Of a DNA stretch of 64,000 bases, positions 25,025-34,286 are shown in pieces. The notes under the pieces are model-generated. The model had not been told where the DNA came from and did no database searches. It saw only the letters and a program-made list of their open reading frames with translations. Each line of letters starts with the position of its first letter. Position 1 is the stretch's first letter. The stretch is from Natronosalvus vescus (lineage in GTDB: Archaea > Halobacteriota > Halobacteria > Halobacteriales > Natrialbaceae), in assembly GCF_023973145.1 (NCBI RefSeq), contig NZ_CP099546.1, positions 2,542,001 through 2,606,000 on the forward strand, read 5' to 3'. Position numbers and translations under genes: made by a program.

Positions 25025-26881
25025 CTAGAGAACGAGCAACAGCGCGATCGTCAGTGCCAGCGTAATGAGCAAGACGGTGAATCCGATCGACGCACGGAGG
25101 CTAATCGTGGATGGGCGACCGCCGTCTGCCGAACGACGCTCTTCGACGTCGACGAGCCACGACGGAAGCCGGCGAGCACCGCCCTCGACGGCGAGTACGG
25201 GGTTGTTTCCGATCCAGTAGCCGGTTCGTACGAGCGAGACCGCCGTGCGGTCGACGGCTGCGAACGTCTCGGTGACCAGCAGCATCGACCAGCGGCCGGT
25301 CGTGTACCCGAGTTTGTTGACGACCAGCGCCGGGTCATCGTACTCGAGTTTCGAGAGCGGTTTCCGGATGATCGGGAACGCGATCGCGGAGATGACGAGC
25401 AGGAGCACCGCGTCCTGTAAGTGGCCCATACTGTAGGGGTCGAGCGTTCCCTCGACACCGAGGCCGGCGAACTGCGTGCCGTCGATCACCGGCATGAGGT
25501 CGGTGAAGATCGGCCAGCCGATCGCCGGAATGCCAAGGATGACACAGGCACCGCCGACAGAGAGCATCGCGGTGGTCTGACCGGGTCTGGCGTCGCGAAC
25601 CTCCCGGTCGCTCTCGCCGTGGAAGAACACGTAGTAGCCGAGTTTGATGAACGAGAGGAACGTGCCGACCCCGCCGATGAACAGCAGGACGAACAGCGGC
25701 CAGTGGGCGTCCCCGCCGAAGTAGCCCGTGGCGGCGTCGAACACCATCCCCTTGCTGATGAAGCCGCTGAAGCCAGGGACGGCGGTAATCGAGAGGGCGC
25801 CGATGAAGAACGCGACGGCAGTGATCGGCATCTCGCGCCAGAGGCCGCCGAGTTTGTACAGGTCGTTCTCCCGGGTGCGGTAGATGACGACCCCGACGGC
25901 CATGAACAGCAGGCTCTTGTAGAGGACGTTGTTGAACAGGTGCCCCATCGCTCCGGCGACGCCGATGGCCGACCCGAGGCCGATGCCGGCGACCATGTAC
26001 CCCAGCTGGGCCTGGATGTGGTAGGACAGCAGCGCCCGCATGTCGTGCTGGAGCAGCGCGAAGATGACGCCGTAGACGGCCATCAGGCCGCCCATGTACG
26101 CGAGCCACAGGTGCCCTTCGGGGAACGCCCGGAGCAGGACGTAGGCGCTCGTTTTCGTCGTAAACGCCGCGAGGAACACCGAGGCCGCAAAGTGCGGTTT
26201 GGGGTAGGTGTCCGGCAGCCAGGTGTGGAACCCGATGAAGGCGACGTTGACGCCGATTCCGAGCACGGCGAGCAGGGCCGGAATTCCCGTGGCGATCCCG
26301 CCGTCGATGAGCAGGTCACCGGTGTAACCCGTTGCCCCCTCGCCGTACACGAACGTCCCTGCCTGGGCGTAGTGGGCGATGACGGCGAACAGGACGAGGC
26401 TGCCACCGATCCCGTGAGCCAGCGCGTAGCGATAGCCCGCGCGGACGGCATCGCGGCCGTAGTGCCAGACCAGCAGCGTGCTCGTGACGGCCATGATCTC
26501 CCACATGAACACGAGCACGAGCCAGTCGCCGGCGAAGACGGCTCCCAGCGCGCTGGCGACGTACGCGAGCGCGAAGGCAGCCATCACTCGGGGTGCCTCA
26601 CTCGAGTAGGCGTAGAGCACCGCGAAGGTTCCCAAAAAGCCCAACCCGATGGCGACGAAGCGGGTGTACTCGTCGACGAGGTACGGCTGGACGTCGAAGC
26701 CGAGGAACGTCATCGACACGTGCGAGCCCTCGGGGGCGACGAACGCGATGGCCGTCACTGCAGCGAGGCTGAGTGCGCCGAGGGCGAATCCGGCGATTCG
26801 GGGCAGCACGAGCATCAAGAGGGCGGCAGCGAAGACCAGCAACGGCGGATAGATCGCCGTCATGGCGTCGATCTCAGTCAA
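25025..26881 (-). CDS. mnhD: Mrp antiporter, proton-channel subunit (MnhA/D-type), third copy
   Basis: 618-residue NuoL/M/N-like subunit of an Mrp-type Na+/H+ antiporter. About 14 transmembrane segments plus a long C-terminal soluble part and final helix. Channel motifs: the Glu in DWLVLVFMWEIMAVTSTLLVW, the broken helix GVNVAFIGFHTWLPDTYPKP, and a Lys in AAFTTKTSAYVLLR. Last gene of the operon; it overlaps the preceding D subunit by 8 bp (an ATG at 26863 is an alternative start). Confidence 0.85.
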   Translation of the reverse strand: MTEIDAMTAIYPPLLVFAAALLMLVLPRIAGFALGALSLAAVTAIAFVAPEGSHVSMTFLGFDVQPYLVDEYTRFVAIGLGFLGTFAVLYAYSSEAPRVMAAFALAYVASALGAVFAGDWLVLVFMWEIMAVTSTLLVWHYGRDAVRAGYRYALAHGIGGSLVLFAVIAHYAQAGTFVYGEGATGYTGDLLIDGGIATGIPALLAVLGIGVNVAFIGFHTWLPDTYPKPHFAASVFLAAFTTKTSAYVLLRAFPEGHLWLAYMGGLMAVYGVIFALLQHDMRALLSYHIQAQLGYMVAGIGLGSAIGVAGAMGHLFNNVLYKSLLFMAVGVVIYRTRENDLYKLGGLWREMPITAVAFFIGALSITAVPGFSGFISKGMVFDAATGYFGGDAHWPLFVLLFIGGVGTFLSFIKLGYYVFFHGESDREVRDARPGQTTAMLSVGGACVILGIPAIGWPIFTDLMPVIDGTQFAGLGVEGTLDPYSMGHLQDAVLLLVISAIAFPIIRKPLSKLEYDDPALVVNKLGYTTGRWSMLLVTETFAAVDRTAVSLVRTGYWIGNNPVLAVEGGARRLPSWLVDVEERRSADGGRPSTISLRASIGFTVLLITLALTIALLLVL

Positions 26882-28844
26882 GGACGCTCACCCCCGTGAC
26901 ACCCTCGACGATGGTGTTCGCCAGCTCGAGGAAGACGGCGTAGTCGGGGACGATCCCGAGGACGACCGCGCCGGTGACGATAACGGCGATCGGCATCAAC
27001 ATGAGCCAGGTACTCTCGCCGAAGGAGAGGCCAGAGTGGCGTTCCCAGCCGCCGGGCGGTGCGCCACCGTGGTGGTGATGGTCGTCGTGGTCGTCGTGGT
27101 CGTCGGCGTGTTTCTCGTGGCCGTCGCCCTCGTGGGCGGGCTCGTTTCGTTCGTCGGCGGTGCCGTCGTCGCCCGAGCCTGTGCCGAATGGAACGTCGGC
27201 GTCGCTCGGGTTCGTGTCGACGGCGTAAGCGGGTTGGTCTTCGCGGTCGTCATCGTGGGATTCCTCGTCGTGACCGGCGTCATCGTCGCCCCCACGCCCG
27301 CCATCGGTCGCAACCGCCTGTTCGTCCTCGTGGGCGAGCACGCCGTAGGACTCCCGTTTCCCGCCAGCAGGGAACTCGAGCAGCGGCTTGGCGTCGTGGC
27401 GATCCTCGCTCTCGAAGAACGCGGTGTAGACGACCGGCCAGAGGTAGGCGATGTTCAGCACTCCGGAGACGATGAGCGACGCGGCGAAGATCCACAGCCA
27501 GGTGGCCTCGAGGCCGAACGCCGTCACGTCCGCGCCGCTCGCGGCCCCGATCAGCAGGTAGAACTTGCTGACGAAGCCGGCGAGCAGCGGGATGCCGGCC
27601 ATGCTGGCCGCCCCGAGGGCGAACGCCGACATCGTGACTGGCATTCGTTTCCCGATACCGGCCATCTCGCTGACGTAGTCGGTGTGGGTCTCGACGTGTA
27701 CCGCCCCGGCACAGAAGAACAGCGTGAGCTTGCCGAACGCGTGCGCCGGGATGTGCAACAGTGCGCCAAGCACCGCGATCGGGTGGAGCATCGAGAGCCC
27801 CAGTACGATGTAGGACAGCTGGGCGGTCGTCGAGTACGCCAGCCGACGCTTGAGGTGATCTTTCCGGAGCGCGATGATGCTCGCCGCCGTGAGCGTGAAC
27901 GCGGCGAGGATCGCCACCGGCACGTTGAGCGGGACGTCGCCGACCACCGGGGCCGACAGCGGGAACGCCCGCGGGAACTCGAGGCCGAAGACATCCAGGT
28001 AGACGCGGGCGACGCCGAACGCCCCGGACTTGACGACGGCCACGGCGTGGAGCAGCCCGGAGACGGGCGTCGGCGCGACCATCGCGTCCGCGAGCCACGA
28101 GTGTAGCGGCATCACGGCTGCCTTCACGCCGAAGCCGGCGATCAGCAGGTAGAACGCGGCTTGGGCGATGGCCGGATCGGCCGCAGCGGCGTCGGTCAGG
28201 AGTCCGATGCCGCCGGCCTCGAAGGCGAGGGTCGCCTCGCCGGCCTGGTTCGTCAGCCAGTAGACCAGGACGGTGCCGGCGAGCAGGAACACCCCGCCAC
28301 CGAAGAACGTGTAGGTGAGGTACTTCCGGCCGGCGATGCGCGCCTCCGCGTCCTCGTTGTGGGCGACCAGCGGGTATGTCACGAGCGAGAGCAGCTCGTA
28401 GAACACGAAGATCGTGAGCAGGTTCGAGGCGAACGCGATCCCCACCGCCGTCGACAGGCTGGCGGCGAACGCCGCGAAAAATCGCGTCTGGGCGTGTTCG
28501 TCGAGCCCGCGCATGTACCCCGCCGCGTAAAACGAGGTAAAGATCCAGAGGAAGCTCGCGAGCAGCGCGAAGAGCATCCCGAGCGGATCCGCTCGCAGGG
28601 CGAAGTCGACGCCGGCGACGAATTCGAGGCCGGTCGCCTCGCTGAAACTCCACTGGTAGATCGTTCCAGACATAACGCCCGGCAGCATGCTCGCGACGAT
28701 GGCGAACTTCGAGAGCGCGGCCAGGACGGACCACCCTTCCCGGACGTTCGGATGACGATACGACGCGACGATGAAGACCACAGCGATCGCCGAGACGAGC
28801 ACGGCAGCCAGCGGTCGCGGGTCGGTAACGACGTGTTCAGACAT
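26874..28844 (-). CDS. mnhD: Mrp antiporter, MnhD-type subunit with His/Asp-rich loop
   Basis: 656-residue proton-channel subunit. Core motifs include the Glu of NLLTIFVFYELLSLVTYP, FGVKAAVMPLHSWLADAM, PTPVSGLLHAVAVVKSGAFG and KDHLKRRLAYSTTAQLSYI. Between the last conserved helices (about residues 510-595) is a hydrophilic insertion dense in Asp, Glu and His (for example EKHADDHDDHDDHHHHGG), not part of the standard fold, which may bind Zn2+ or other divalent metals. It overlaps both neighbours. Confidence 0.85.
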   Translation of the reverse strand: MSEHVVTDPRPLAAVLVSAIAVVFIVASYRHPNVREGWSVLAALSKFAIVASMLPGVMSGTIYQWSFSEATGLEFVAGVDFALRADPLGMLFALLASFLWIFTSFYAAGYMRGLDEHAQTRFFAAFAASLSTAVGIAFASNLLTIFVFYELLSLVTYPLVAHNEDAEARIAGRKYLTYTFFGGGVFLLAGTVLVYWLTNQAGEATLAFEAGGIGLLTDAAAADPAIAQAAFYLLIAGFGVKAAVMPLHSWLADAMVAPTPVSGLLHAVAVVKSGAFGVARVYLDVFGLEFPRAFPLSAPVVGDVPLNVPVAILAAFTLTAASIIALRKDHLKRRLAYSTTAQLSYIVLGLSMLHPIAVLGALLHIPAHAFGKLTLFFCAGAVHVETHTDYVSEMAGIGKRMPVTMSAFALGAASMAGIPLLAGFVSKFYLLIGAASGADVTAFGLEATWLWIFAASLIVSGVLNIAYLWPVVYTAFFESEDRHDAKPLLEFPAGGKRESYGVLAHEDEQAVATDGGRGGDDDAGHDEESHDDDREDQPAYAVDTNPSDADVPFGTGSGDDGTADERNEPAHEGDGHEKHADDHDDHDDHHHHGGAPPGGWERHSGLSFGESTWLMLMPIAVIVTGAVVLGIVPDYAVFLELANTIVEGVTGVSVLD

Positions 28845-30424
28845 CAGGCAGACACCTCCAGGTCAGCGGATTCGACGAACGGCGCGAGCAACTCGAAGAA
28901 GACGTCCCCGGCGAAGCCGAGGGCGACGGCCAGGACGGCAGTGACGACGAGGACACCGAGCATCCCCACGGTGACCTGCCGTGTTCCCGTCGAGTGGCCG
29001 CCGTCGGTGACGGGCGTTCCGGCGCCGTGATCAGGATCGTGGTCGTGGTCGCGACCACGGCCGTGGGGTAACTCGAGTGCGGACGACGGCGTGAAGTACA
29101 TCTTCTCGAGCAGTCGGGCGACGTACGCCAGCGTGAGCATCGTGCTGAGGAAGATGACGCCGGCGACCGTCCAGGCCTGGGCCTCAATGGCCCCGACGGC
29201 GATGTACCACTTGCCGATGAAGCCGATCGACGGCGGGATGCCGACGAGGGTGATCAGGAGGACGGCCATCGAGCCGGCGGCGAACGGCCGACTCGAGGCG
29301 AGGCCGGCGTACTCGTCGACGGTTCGCGCCCCGTAGCCGAGGGCGACGACGCCGACGGCGATGAACAGGCCGGCTTTCATCAGGCCGTGGCCGACGAGGT
29401 GGATCAGCGCGCCCACCAGCGCCGTCTCGGTGAGCAGGCCGTAGGCGGCGACGATGAGGCCGAACTGCGACACCGAGGAGTACGCGAGCATCCGCTTAAC
29501 GTCGGTCTGGATGACCGCGAGAACGCTGCCTGCAACGACGCTCACCGCACCGACGGTGACCACGAGTTCGGTCGCGTACGGCGTCGACGCGATGAAGTCG
29601 GCGCCGAAGACGGTGAACATGAGCCGAGCCAGCGCGTAGGCCGAGACGGTCGAGACGAGCGCGGCGATCAGCGGTGTCACGCCGTCGGGGGCGTGCTGGT
29701 AGGCGTCGGGTTGCCAGCTGTGCAGCGGCCACTGGGCCACCTTGATCGCGAATCCGATGAAGATGAACGCGAACGCGGCCCGGGCGAGTTGCAGGTTCTG
29801 GCCCTCGAGCGTGGGCACTGTTGCGGCGAGGTCGATCATGTTTAGGGTGCCCGTCGCCATGAAGAGGAAACCGACGCCGATCAGGTAGATCGACGCGCCG
29901 ACGGTGCCGATGATGAGGTACTTGAGTGCGGCGACCGCCGATTCGGGCCCGTCGCCGCTCGAGATCAGCGCGTAGGTGCCGAGGCCGACGATTTCGAGGA
30001 AGACGAACATGTTGAACACGTCGCCGGTCATCGTGAGGCCGAGCAGGCCGCCCACGAGCAGCAGGTAGCCGCTGTAGAACGTGTTCCCGCGGGGGCCGCC
30101 GACGCGGGTGTACGCGAGCAGCCCGAGCGCGGTGCCGGTCACGAGCAGGGCGATCATCGTCGAGAGGGTGTCGGCGACGAGTTCGATCCCCATCGGCCGG
30201 GGGAAGCCGCCGAGCTGGTGGATGACGGCGACCTCGAGGTTCGATCCCGACGCGCCGTAGACCCGCGTGGCGAGGTAGACGGTTCCGGCGAACAGGGCGA
30301 TCGTCGTCGCGAGGGTGACAGCCCATCCCGTCCGGTCGTATCTGAGTCCGAGCGCGATCGGCACGGTGGCCATCAGAATCGGCACGACGACGAGCAGGGC
30401 CGGCAGGAGGTCGACGCTACTCAT
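28844..30424 (-). CDS. mnhD: Mrp antiporter subunit D
   Basis: 526-residue NuoN/M-like subunit. Motifs: GDVFNMFVFLEIVGLGTYAL (channel Glu), IKVAQWPLHSWQPDAYQHAP (Lys and broken helix), IQTDVKRMLAYSSVSQFGLI and GHGLMKAGLFIAVG. A short loop before the last helix is also His/Asp-rich (HGRGRDHDHDPDHGAG). ATG at 30424 is preferred; it overlaps mnhC by 8 bp. Confidence 0.88.
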   Translation of the reverse strand: MSSVDLLPALLVVVPILMATVPIALGLRYDRTGWAVTLATTIALFAGTVYLATRVYGASGSNLEVAVIHQLGGFPRPMGIELVADTLSTMIALLVTGTALGLLAYTRVGGPRGNTFYSGYLLLVGGLLGLTMTGDVFNMFVFLEIVGLGTYALISSGDGPESAVAALKYLIIGTVGASIYLIGVGFLFMATGTLNMIDLAATVPTLEGQNLQLARAAFAFIFIGFAIKVAQWPLHSWQPDAYQHAPDGVTPLIAALVSTVSAYALARLMFTVFGADFIASTPYATELVVTVGAVSVVAGSVLAVIQTDVKRMLAYSSVSQFGLIVAAYGLLTETALVGALIHLVGHGLMKAGLFIAVGVVALGYGARTVDEYAGLASSRPFAAGSMAVLLITLVGIPPSIGFIGKWYIAVGAIEAQAWTVAGVIFLSTMLTLAYVARLLEKMYFTPSSALELPHGRGRDHDHDPDHGAGTPVTDGGHSTGTRQVTVGMLGVLVVTAVLAVALGFAGDVFFELLAPFVESADLEVSA

Positions 30425-30794
30425 CGGCACGCACCTCCCGGAGGGTGTCCTCGCGAAGCGTCCCGTACTCCGAGTGGATCCGGACGATCAGCGCCAGGCC
30501 GACCGCCGTGAGCGCGATCCCGACGACAATAGCCGTCAGGACGATCACGTGCGGGAGCGGGCTGGCGAGCAGAAGTTCGCTCGAGCCCGGATCCGGGTCG
30601 GCGGGAACGACAGGCGATCCACCGCCTTCCACGTAGGCGACGGCGACGAAGAACAGGAAGATCGCCGTCTGGAACAGGTTGACGCCGATCAGCTTCTTGA
30701 CGAGGTTCTCGCTGGCGATGGTCATGTAGAGACCGATGCCGAGCAGGACGAACATCAGGGCGTACGCGTAGTGGGTACCGAGCAACTCAATCAT
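30417..30794 (-). CDS. mnhC: Mrp antiporter subunit C
   Basis: 125 residues with three hydrophobic helices, NuoK-like: YALMFVLLGIGLYMTI, NLVKKLIGVNLFQTAIFLFF and PLPHVIVLTAIVVGIALTAVG. The conserved GVNLFQTA and the HVIVLTAIVVG helix identify MnhC/MrpC. Overlaps mnhB by 8 bp. Needed for the proton path in the complex. Confidence 0.92.
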   Translation of the reverse strand: MIELLGTHYAYALMFVLLGIGLYMTIASENLVKKLIGVNLFQTAIFLFFVAVAYVEGGGSPVVPADPDPGSSELLLASPLPHVIVLTAIVVGIALTAVGLALIVRIHSEYGTLREDTLREVRADE

Positions 30795-31314
30795 CGTCTG
30801 AGACCTCCGTTCGATCGTTCGTTTCTCGTTCCGGCCGCGACCGGCGCCGCTGCGGGGTGAACCCGGCCGCCGTCGCGAAAAAGAGCGTGATGACCACGCC
30901 CGCGACGATCAGGGCGATGCCGCCGACCTCGATGGCTTCCATCCCCCACTTCGTGCCGTCAGGGATGCCGAGGACGGTGTCGAACAACCGGTACTCGAGG
31001 AACGCCCCACCGAGAGCGATCGTCGCCAGGCCGACGCCGACGAAGATGGCGACGCCGCCGGCGACGAGACCGACGAGGACGCTGTTTTTCAGCCACTGGC
31101 GGGTCGGCTCGATGCCGAACGCGAACGCCAGCATCAGGACGGTGACGCCGATGATGGCCCCGCCCTGGAAGCTTCCGCCAGGGGTGTCCGCCCCGTGAAG
31201 GGTCATGAACATCCCGTAGGTGAGCGTGAACGGGGCGATGATCTTCACCGCCGTCAGGATGACCTGACTTTCGGTGTAGGTGTCCTCGTAGCCGGTCGTG
31301 TTCCGGTCGGCCAT
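30787..31314 (-). CDS. mnhB: Mrp antiporter subunit B
   Basis: 175-residue MnhB domain protein with four hydrophobic segments. Diagnostic parts: ILTAVKIIAPFTLTYGMFMT, HGADTPGGSFQGGAIIGVTV (conserved TPGGSFQGG), and GMEAIEVGGIALIVAGVV. A charged tail of ~25 residues is cytoplasmic. ATG at 31314 coincides with the last base of the DUF4040 gene's stop codon. Confidence 0.92.
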   Translation of the reverse strand: MADRNTTGYEDTYTESQVILTAVKIIAPFTLTYGMFMTLHGADTPGGSFQGGAIIGVTVLMLAFAFGIEPTRQWLKNSVLVGLVAGGVAIFVGVGLATIALGGAFLEYRLFDTVLGIPDGTKWGMEAIEVGGIALIVAGVVITLFFATAAGFTPQRRRSRPERETNDRTEVSDDD

Positions 31315-31853
31315 CAGGCGAACACCTCCCGTTTCAGTACCAGGAGCGTCGCAATACCGGCGGCGAAGACGACGACTGCCTCGCCGAAGGTGTCGAACCC
31401 TCGGTAGGCCGCCAGCACCGCCGTGACGGCGTTCTGGACGCCCGTATCGTCGTAGGTCTGCTCGAGGTACGCCTGGGTGACCTCAGGGTTCGACCAGACG
31501 GGGGCGTCGGGGTCGCCGACGGCGTACATCTCCGGCAGCAGTTGTATGGTGAGGACGAGGACGAACGCCCCACAGACGACGACCGCCGGGACGTTGACCG
31601 ACTCGAACAGTTTGTCCGTGCTCGGTCGGGTCGTTCGGGCGATGGTCAACAGCAACAGTATAGTCGTCACCCCGGCACCGATCGCGGCTTCGGTCATAGC
31701 GACGTCGGGGGCGAGCAGGAACGTGTAGAGGATCGCCATCCCGAGGCTGTAGGCGCCGAAGACGACGATCGCGGAGAGTACGTCCCGGAACAGCGCCGTG
31801 GCGACGGCCGCCAGGAGGATGAAGATCGCGAGCGTGTACGCGACCGCGCTCAT
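31314..31853 (-). CDS. DUF4040/MbhD-like antiporter subunit
   Basis: 179 residues corresponding to the C-terminal domain of bacterial MrpA split off as its own subunit. The DUF4040 portion is residues ~1-75 (LFRDVLSAIVVFGAYSLGMA, LLAPDVAMTEAAIGAG); the second part (ILAAYRGFDTFGEAVVVFAA in modified form) matches the MbhE-like region. Six or so hydrophobic segments. Overlaps mnhG by 4 bp. Confidence 0.88.
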   Translation of the reverse strand: MSAVAYTLAIFILLAAVATALFRDVLSAIVVFGAYSLGMAILYTFLLAPDVAMTEAAIGAGVTTILLLLTIARTTRPSTDKLFESVNVPAVVVCGAFVLVLTIQLLPEMYAVGDPDAPVWSNPEVTQAYLEQTYDDTGVQNAVTAVLAAYRGFDTFGEAVVVFAAGIATLLVLKREVFA

Positions 31854-32260
31854 CGGTTATCACCCCCGGTGGCGTCCTGTGACGGCGCATCGTCACGTTC
31901 GTCGGCTTTGTCGGCGCCGCCGTCGCTCTCGAGGCGCTCGTTCGCCTCCCCATCGTCGGCCGTCCAGGGTTCGATCCCCATATCGGCCGCCGAGCGGGCG
32001 ATGGCGTGAGCCGCCGTCGGGTTCGTGATGAACACGAAAAACAGCAAGAGGACGGTGTACACCGTCGCGTGCTGCCAGCCCAGTGCGAGGGCGACGGCGG
32101 CCAGGGCGAGACCGGCCCCGAGCGTGTCCGTCTGGGATGCGGTGTGCGCCCTGGCGTAGACGTCCGGCAGTCGGAGCACGCCCACCGCGGAGACGAACGT
32201 GAAGAACACCCCCAGTGCGAGGAGTACGACGATCGCGCCCACGTAGAGCGTCTCGATCAC
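31850..32260 (-). CDS. mnhG: Mrp antiporter subunit G
   Basis: 136 residues. Three helices: TLYVGAIVVLLALGVFFTFV, DTLGAGLALAAVALALGW and VYTVLLLFFVFITNPTAAHA, with the MnhG hallmarks GVLRLPDVYARAHTASQTDT and TNPTAAHAIAR. The final ~45 residues are an acidic soluble tail. The GTG at 32260 overlaps the mnhF stop (GTGA). A longer frame running into mnhF is a shadow. Confidence 0.92.
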   Translation of the reverse strand: MIETLYVGAIVVLLALGVFFTFVSAVGVLRLPDVYARAHTASQTDTLGAGLALAAVALALGWQHATVYTVLLLFFVFITNPTAAHAIARSAADMGIEPWTADDGEANERLESDGGADKADERDDAPSQDATGGDNR

Positions 32261-32538
32261 AGCACCCCACCCCGTTCGACCGTGAACTTCGAGATGGCGA
32301 CGGCCATCAGGAAGTTGAGAAGCGCGTAGATCAACGCGACGTCGAGGAACCAGGGCTGCTCGAGCCCCGCTGCCAGTAGCGCGAGGATGACGACGGTGTT
32401 CGTCCCCAGGACGTTGACCGCGAGCAGGCGATCCTGCGTCGTGGGGCCGGCGACTGCCCGGTAGAACATGGCAATCGCGAGGACGACGAACACCGCGGCG
32501 GCGATCAGGAACAACTCGTTCACGTCTGCCGGGATCAC
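32257..32538 (-). CDS. mnhF: Mrp antiporter subunit F
   Basis: 93 residues, three hydrophobic helices, MnhF signatures RAVAGPTTQDRLLAVNVLGT and LDVALIYALLNFLMAVAISK. GTG start at 32538, overlapping the mnhE stop by 4 bp. Small membrane subunit required for assembly of the antiporter. Confidence 0.92.
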   Translation of the reverse strand: MIPADVNELFLIAAAVFVVLAIAMFYRAVAGPTTQDRLLAVNVLGTNTVVILALLAAGLEQPWFLDVALIYALLNFLMAVAISKFTVERGGVL

Positions 32539-33581
32539 GACTCCTCACCTCCGGCCTCGAGAACTTCCGTGTCGCCCCGTTCGCGCGGGCTCGCAATCGA
32601 CGCCGAGCCACGGCCGTGGAAGACGAAGCGAATCGCCCGCTCGAGGCCGCCGTCGAAGAGATCTTCGCGGGCGTCGTCGATCAAGGTGTGAACCAGCAGG
32701 CGCTGGTCGTTCGCCCGAACCGTGAGCGTGCCGGGCGTGAGCGTGATGCTGTTGGCCAGTGCGAGCAGCGGCAGGCCGCTTCGAACGCGGGTCTTCACGC
32801 GCGTCATTTTGGGGTTTATCGGCATCGACGGTCTGAGAATGACGAGCGAGATGAGCAGGTTGGCCTTGACGATCTCGACGATGAGATAGGGGACGTAGAT
32901 ACTGAATCGGAGCACCCGTAGCGGTGACGTCGGAAACGTCGGTGCCGTCGTGAACGTCACGTGTGAGAGCGTCAGGGCGACGATCAAGCCGACCGCGGTG
33001 CCGGTTACGAGGTCGAACCAGTAGGTTGGATCGCCGAGAACCAGGTAAAACGCGAAGGAAACGCCAAATAGTGAGAGGAAACGGCTCCAGCTCGCCGTCC
33101 CGACGAGGCGTTCGTGCTGGGCCGGTCGCTCGACCGGGGCCTCCACGAACGGGAGGCCGACCCGCTCGAGTTCGCGCTCGAGCGGTTGGAGCAGGGGTGC
33201 CGACGCGCCGGGGTGGTATTCGGGGTCGAGCACCAGTCTATCCAGGTCGTGATCGTCGGCGTAGGCGGCGAACGTCTCGGCGTAGTCCTTCGGGCCGAAG
33301 AGGTACTCGTCGGTGCCAAGGACGGCCGTCTCACAGGAGACGTCGGCATCGACGTCCGTCGCGTCCTCCTGTACCCACGTCATCGCCCGATCGAGCAATC
33401 GATTCGCCGCCTCGAGCGTCTCGCGCTCTTCGGGCACCTCCGCTTCGTAGGGGACGGCGACGACGAGGTGACACGTGAGCGCCTCGGGGGCTCCCTCGAG
33501 GCCGGACTGTACCGCGTAGGCGACCGTCTGTCGGACGGTTGGCGACTCGGAGAGCGGAATCAGCAGGCGCTCACTGCCCAC
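32535..33581 (-). CDS. mnhE: Mrp antiporter subunit E fused to universal-stress-like domain
   Basis: 348 residues in two parts. Residues 1-~150 resemble a UspA-type α/β domain (RLLIPLSESPTVRQTVAYAV, then DDHDLDRLVLDPEYHPG), possibly sensing nucleotides. Residues ~165-330 are MnhE: two or three helices, RFSIYVPYLIVEIVKANLLI, KTRVRSGLPLLALANSITLT and PGTLTV. It is the first gene of the nine-gene operon, so the regulatory-looking domain is made first. A Glu-rich tail ends the protein. Confidence 0.88.
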   Translation of the reverse strand: MGSERLLIPLSESPTVRQTVAYAVQSGLEGAPEALTCHLVVAVPYEAEVPEERETLEAANRLLDRAMTWVQEDATDVDADVSCETAVLGTDEYLFGPKDYAETFAAYADDHDLDRLVLDPEYHPGASAPLLQPLERELERVGLPFVEAPVERPAQHERLVGTASWSRFLSLFGVSFAFYLVLGDPTYWFDLVTGTAVGLIVALTLSHVTFTTAPTFPTSPLRVLRFSIYVPYLIVEIVKANLLISLVILRPSMPINPKMTRVKTRVRSGLPLLALANSITLTPGTLTVRANDQRLLVHTLIDDAREDLFDGGLERAIRFVFHGRGSASIASPRERGDTEVLEAGGEES

Positions 33582-34286
33582 GGGGGATCCCTCCGGTCAC
33601 ACGAAATATGTTACTCATGGCTCTGCTGTCTGTTAGTCGACCCAAGCGGTACCCGTAGGAAAACTATTTCGTTATCCGCCGGAGAAAGGCTGTTCGAGGG
33701 CGATATTTGCGACGTTCGTGTTGGACGTACGTCGAATCATGTTTGGATTGACTGGTAGAATATCAAGACCGACTCGAGGTTCGCACACGTGCCTTGACAC
33801 TTGCAGGAGAGTCGTTGAGGGCGACGACGATCAGCTGTTTCCCCACGTACCTGCCAGTCAGCCCTTTATTCTGCATCACTCGCAATTCCAGGGCGTGGGT
33901 CGGGTTCGTCCGCTCACCCGACAGTGATCGCTCTATGACGGGACGGTTGTGGCAGCGACCGGCTTCACCGGCTGTAGCGGGTCGGGTACGGCACGACAGG
34001 AAAAGGATGACGGGCAGCCGGATCCTGACGTAACCGGCCCACGGGCCGATTCCGGGGAGAAAACGGACACCGGGAATGGGGGTGCGGAAACGACCGTTGG
34101 CAATGGGGATGCAGAAAATGGACGACGACAATGAAGATACGGATGATGCTGAGAGCGGCGCGACGAGAACGTCTGGCCCGTATCCAGACGGATGATCGCC
34201 CTCGAGGGACGCTCCACCAACCCTACACTCGACTGGCGTGTACCGGCCGCCTACTTATCTGAACGCGACCGGAATCGCCCGGTACG
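33582..34286. other. Intergenic region with a possible lipoprotein remnant
   Basis: 705 bp. From 33949 to 34134 a plus-strand frame (GTG start) reads VAATGFTGCSGSGTARQEKD and continues Asp/Gly/Asn-rich like a haloarchaeal lipoprotein just after its lipobox, but a stop codon (33930-33932) lies 16 bp upstream and no Tat signal precedes it. The adjacent gene at 34287 is an intact small lipoprotein of the same style, so this may be a truncated duplicate. The rest holds upstream sequence of the Mrp operon and nothing else recognisable. Confidence 0.35.

Noticed and set aside
25421-26899. 492-codon plus-strand ORF opposite the Mrp D subunit
   Set aside because: Antisense shadow produced by GC-rich third positions; membrane subunit on the minus strand is clear.
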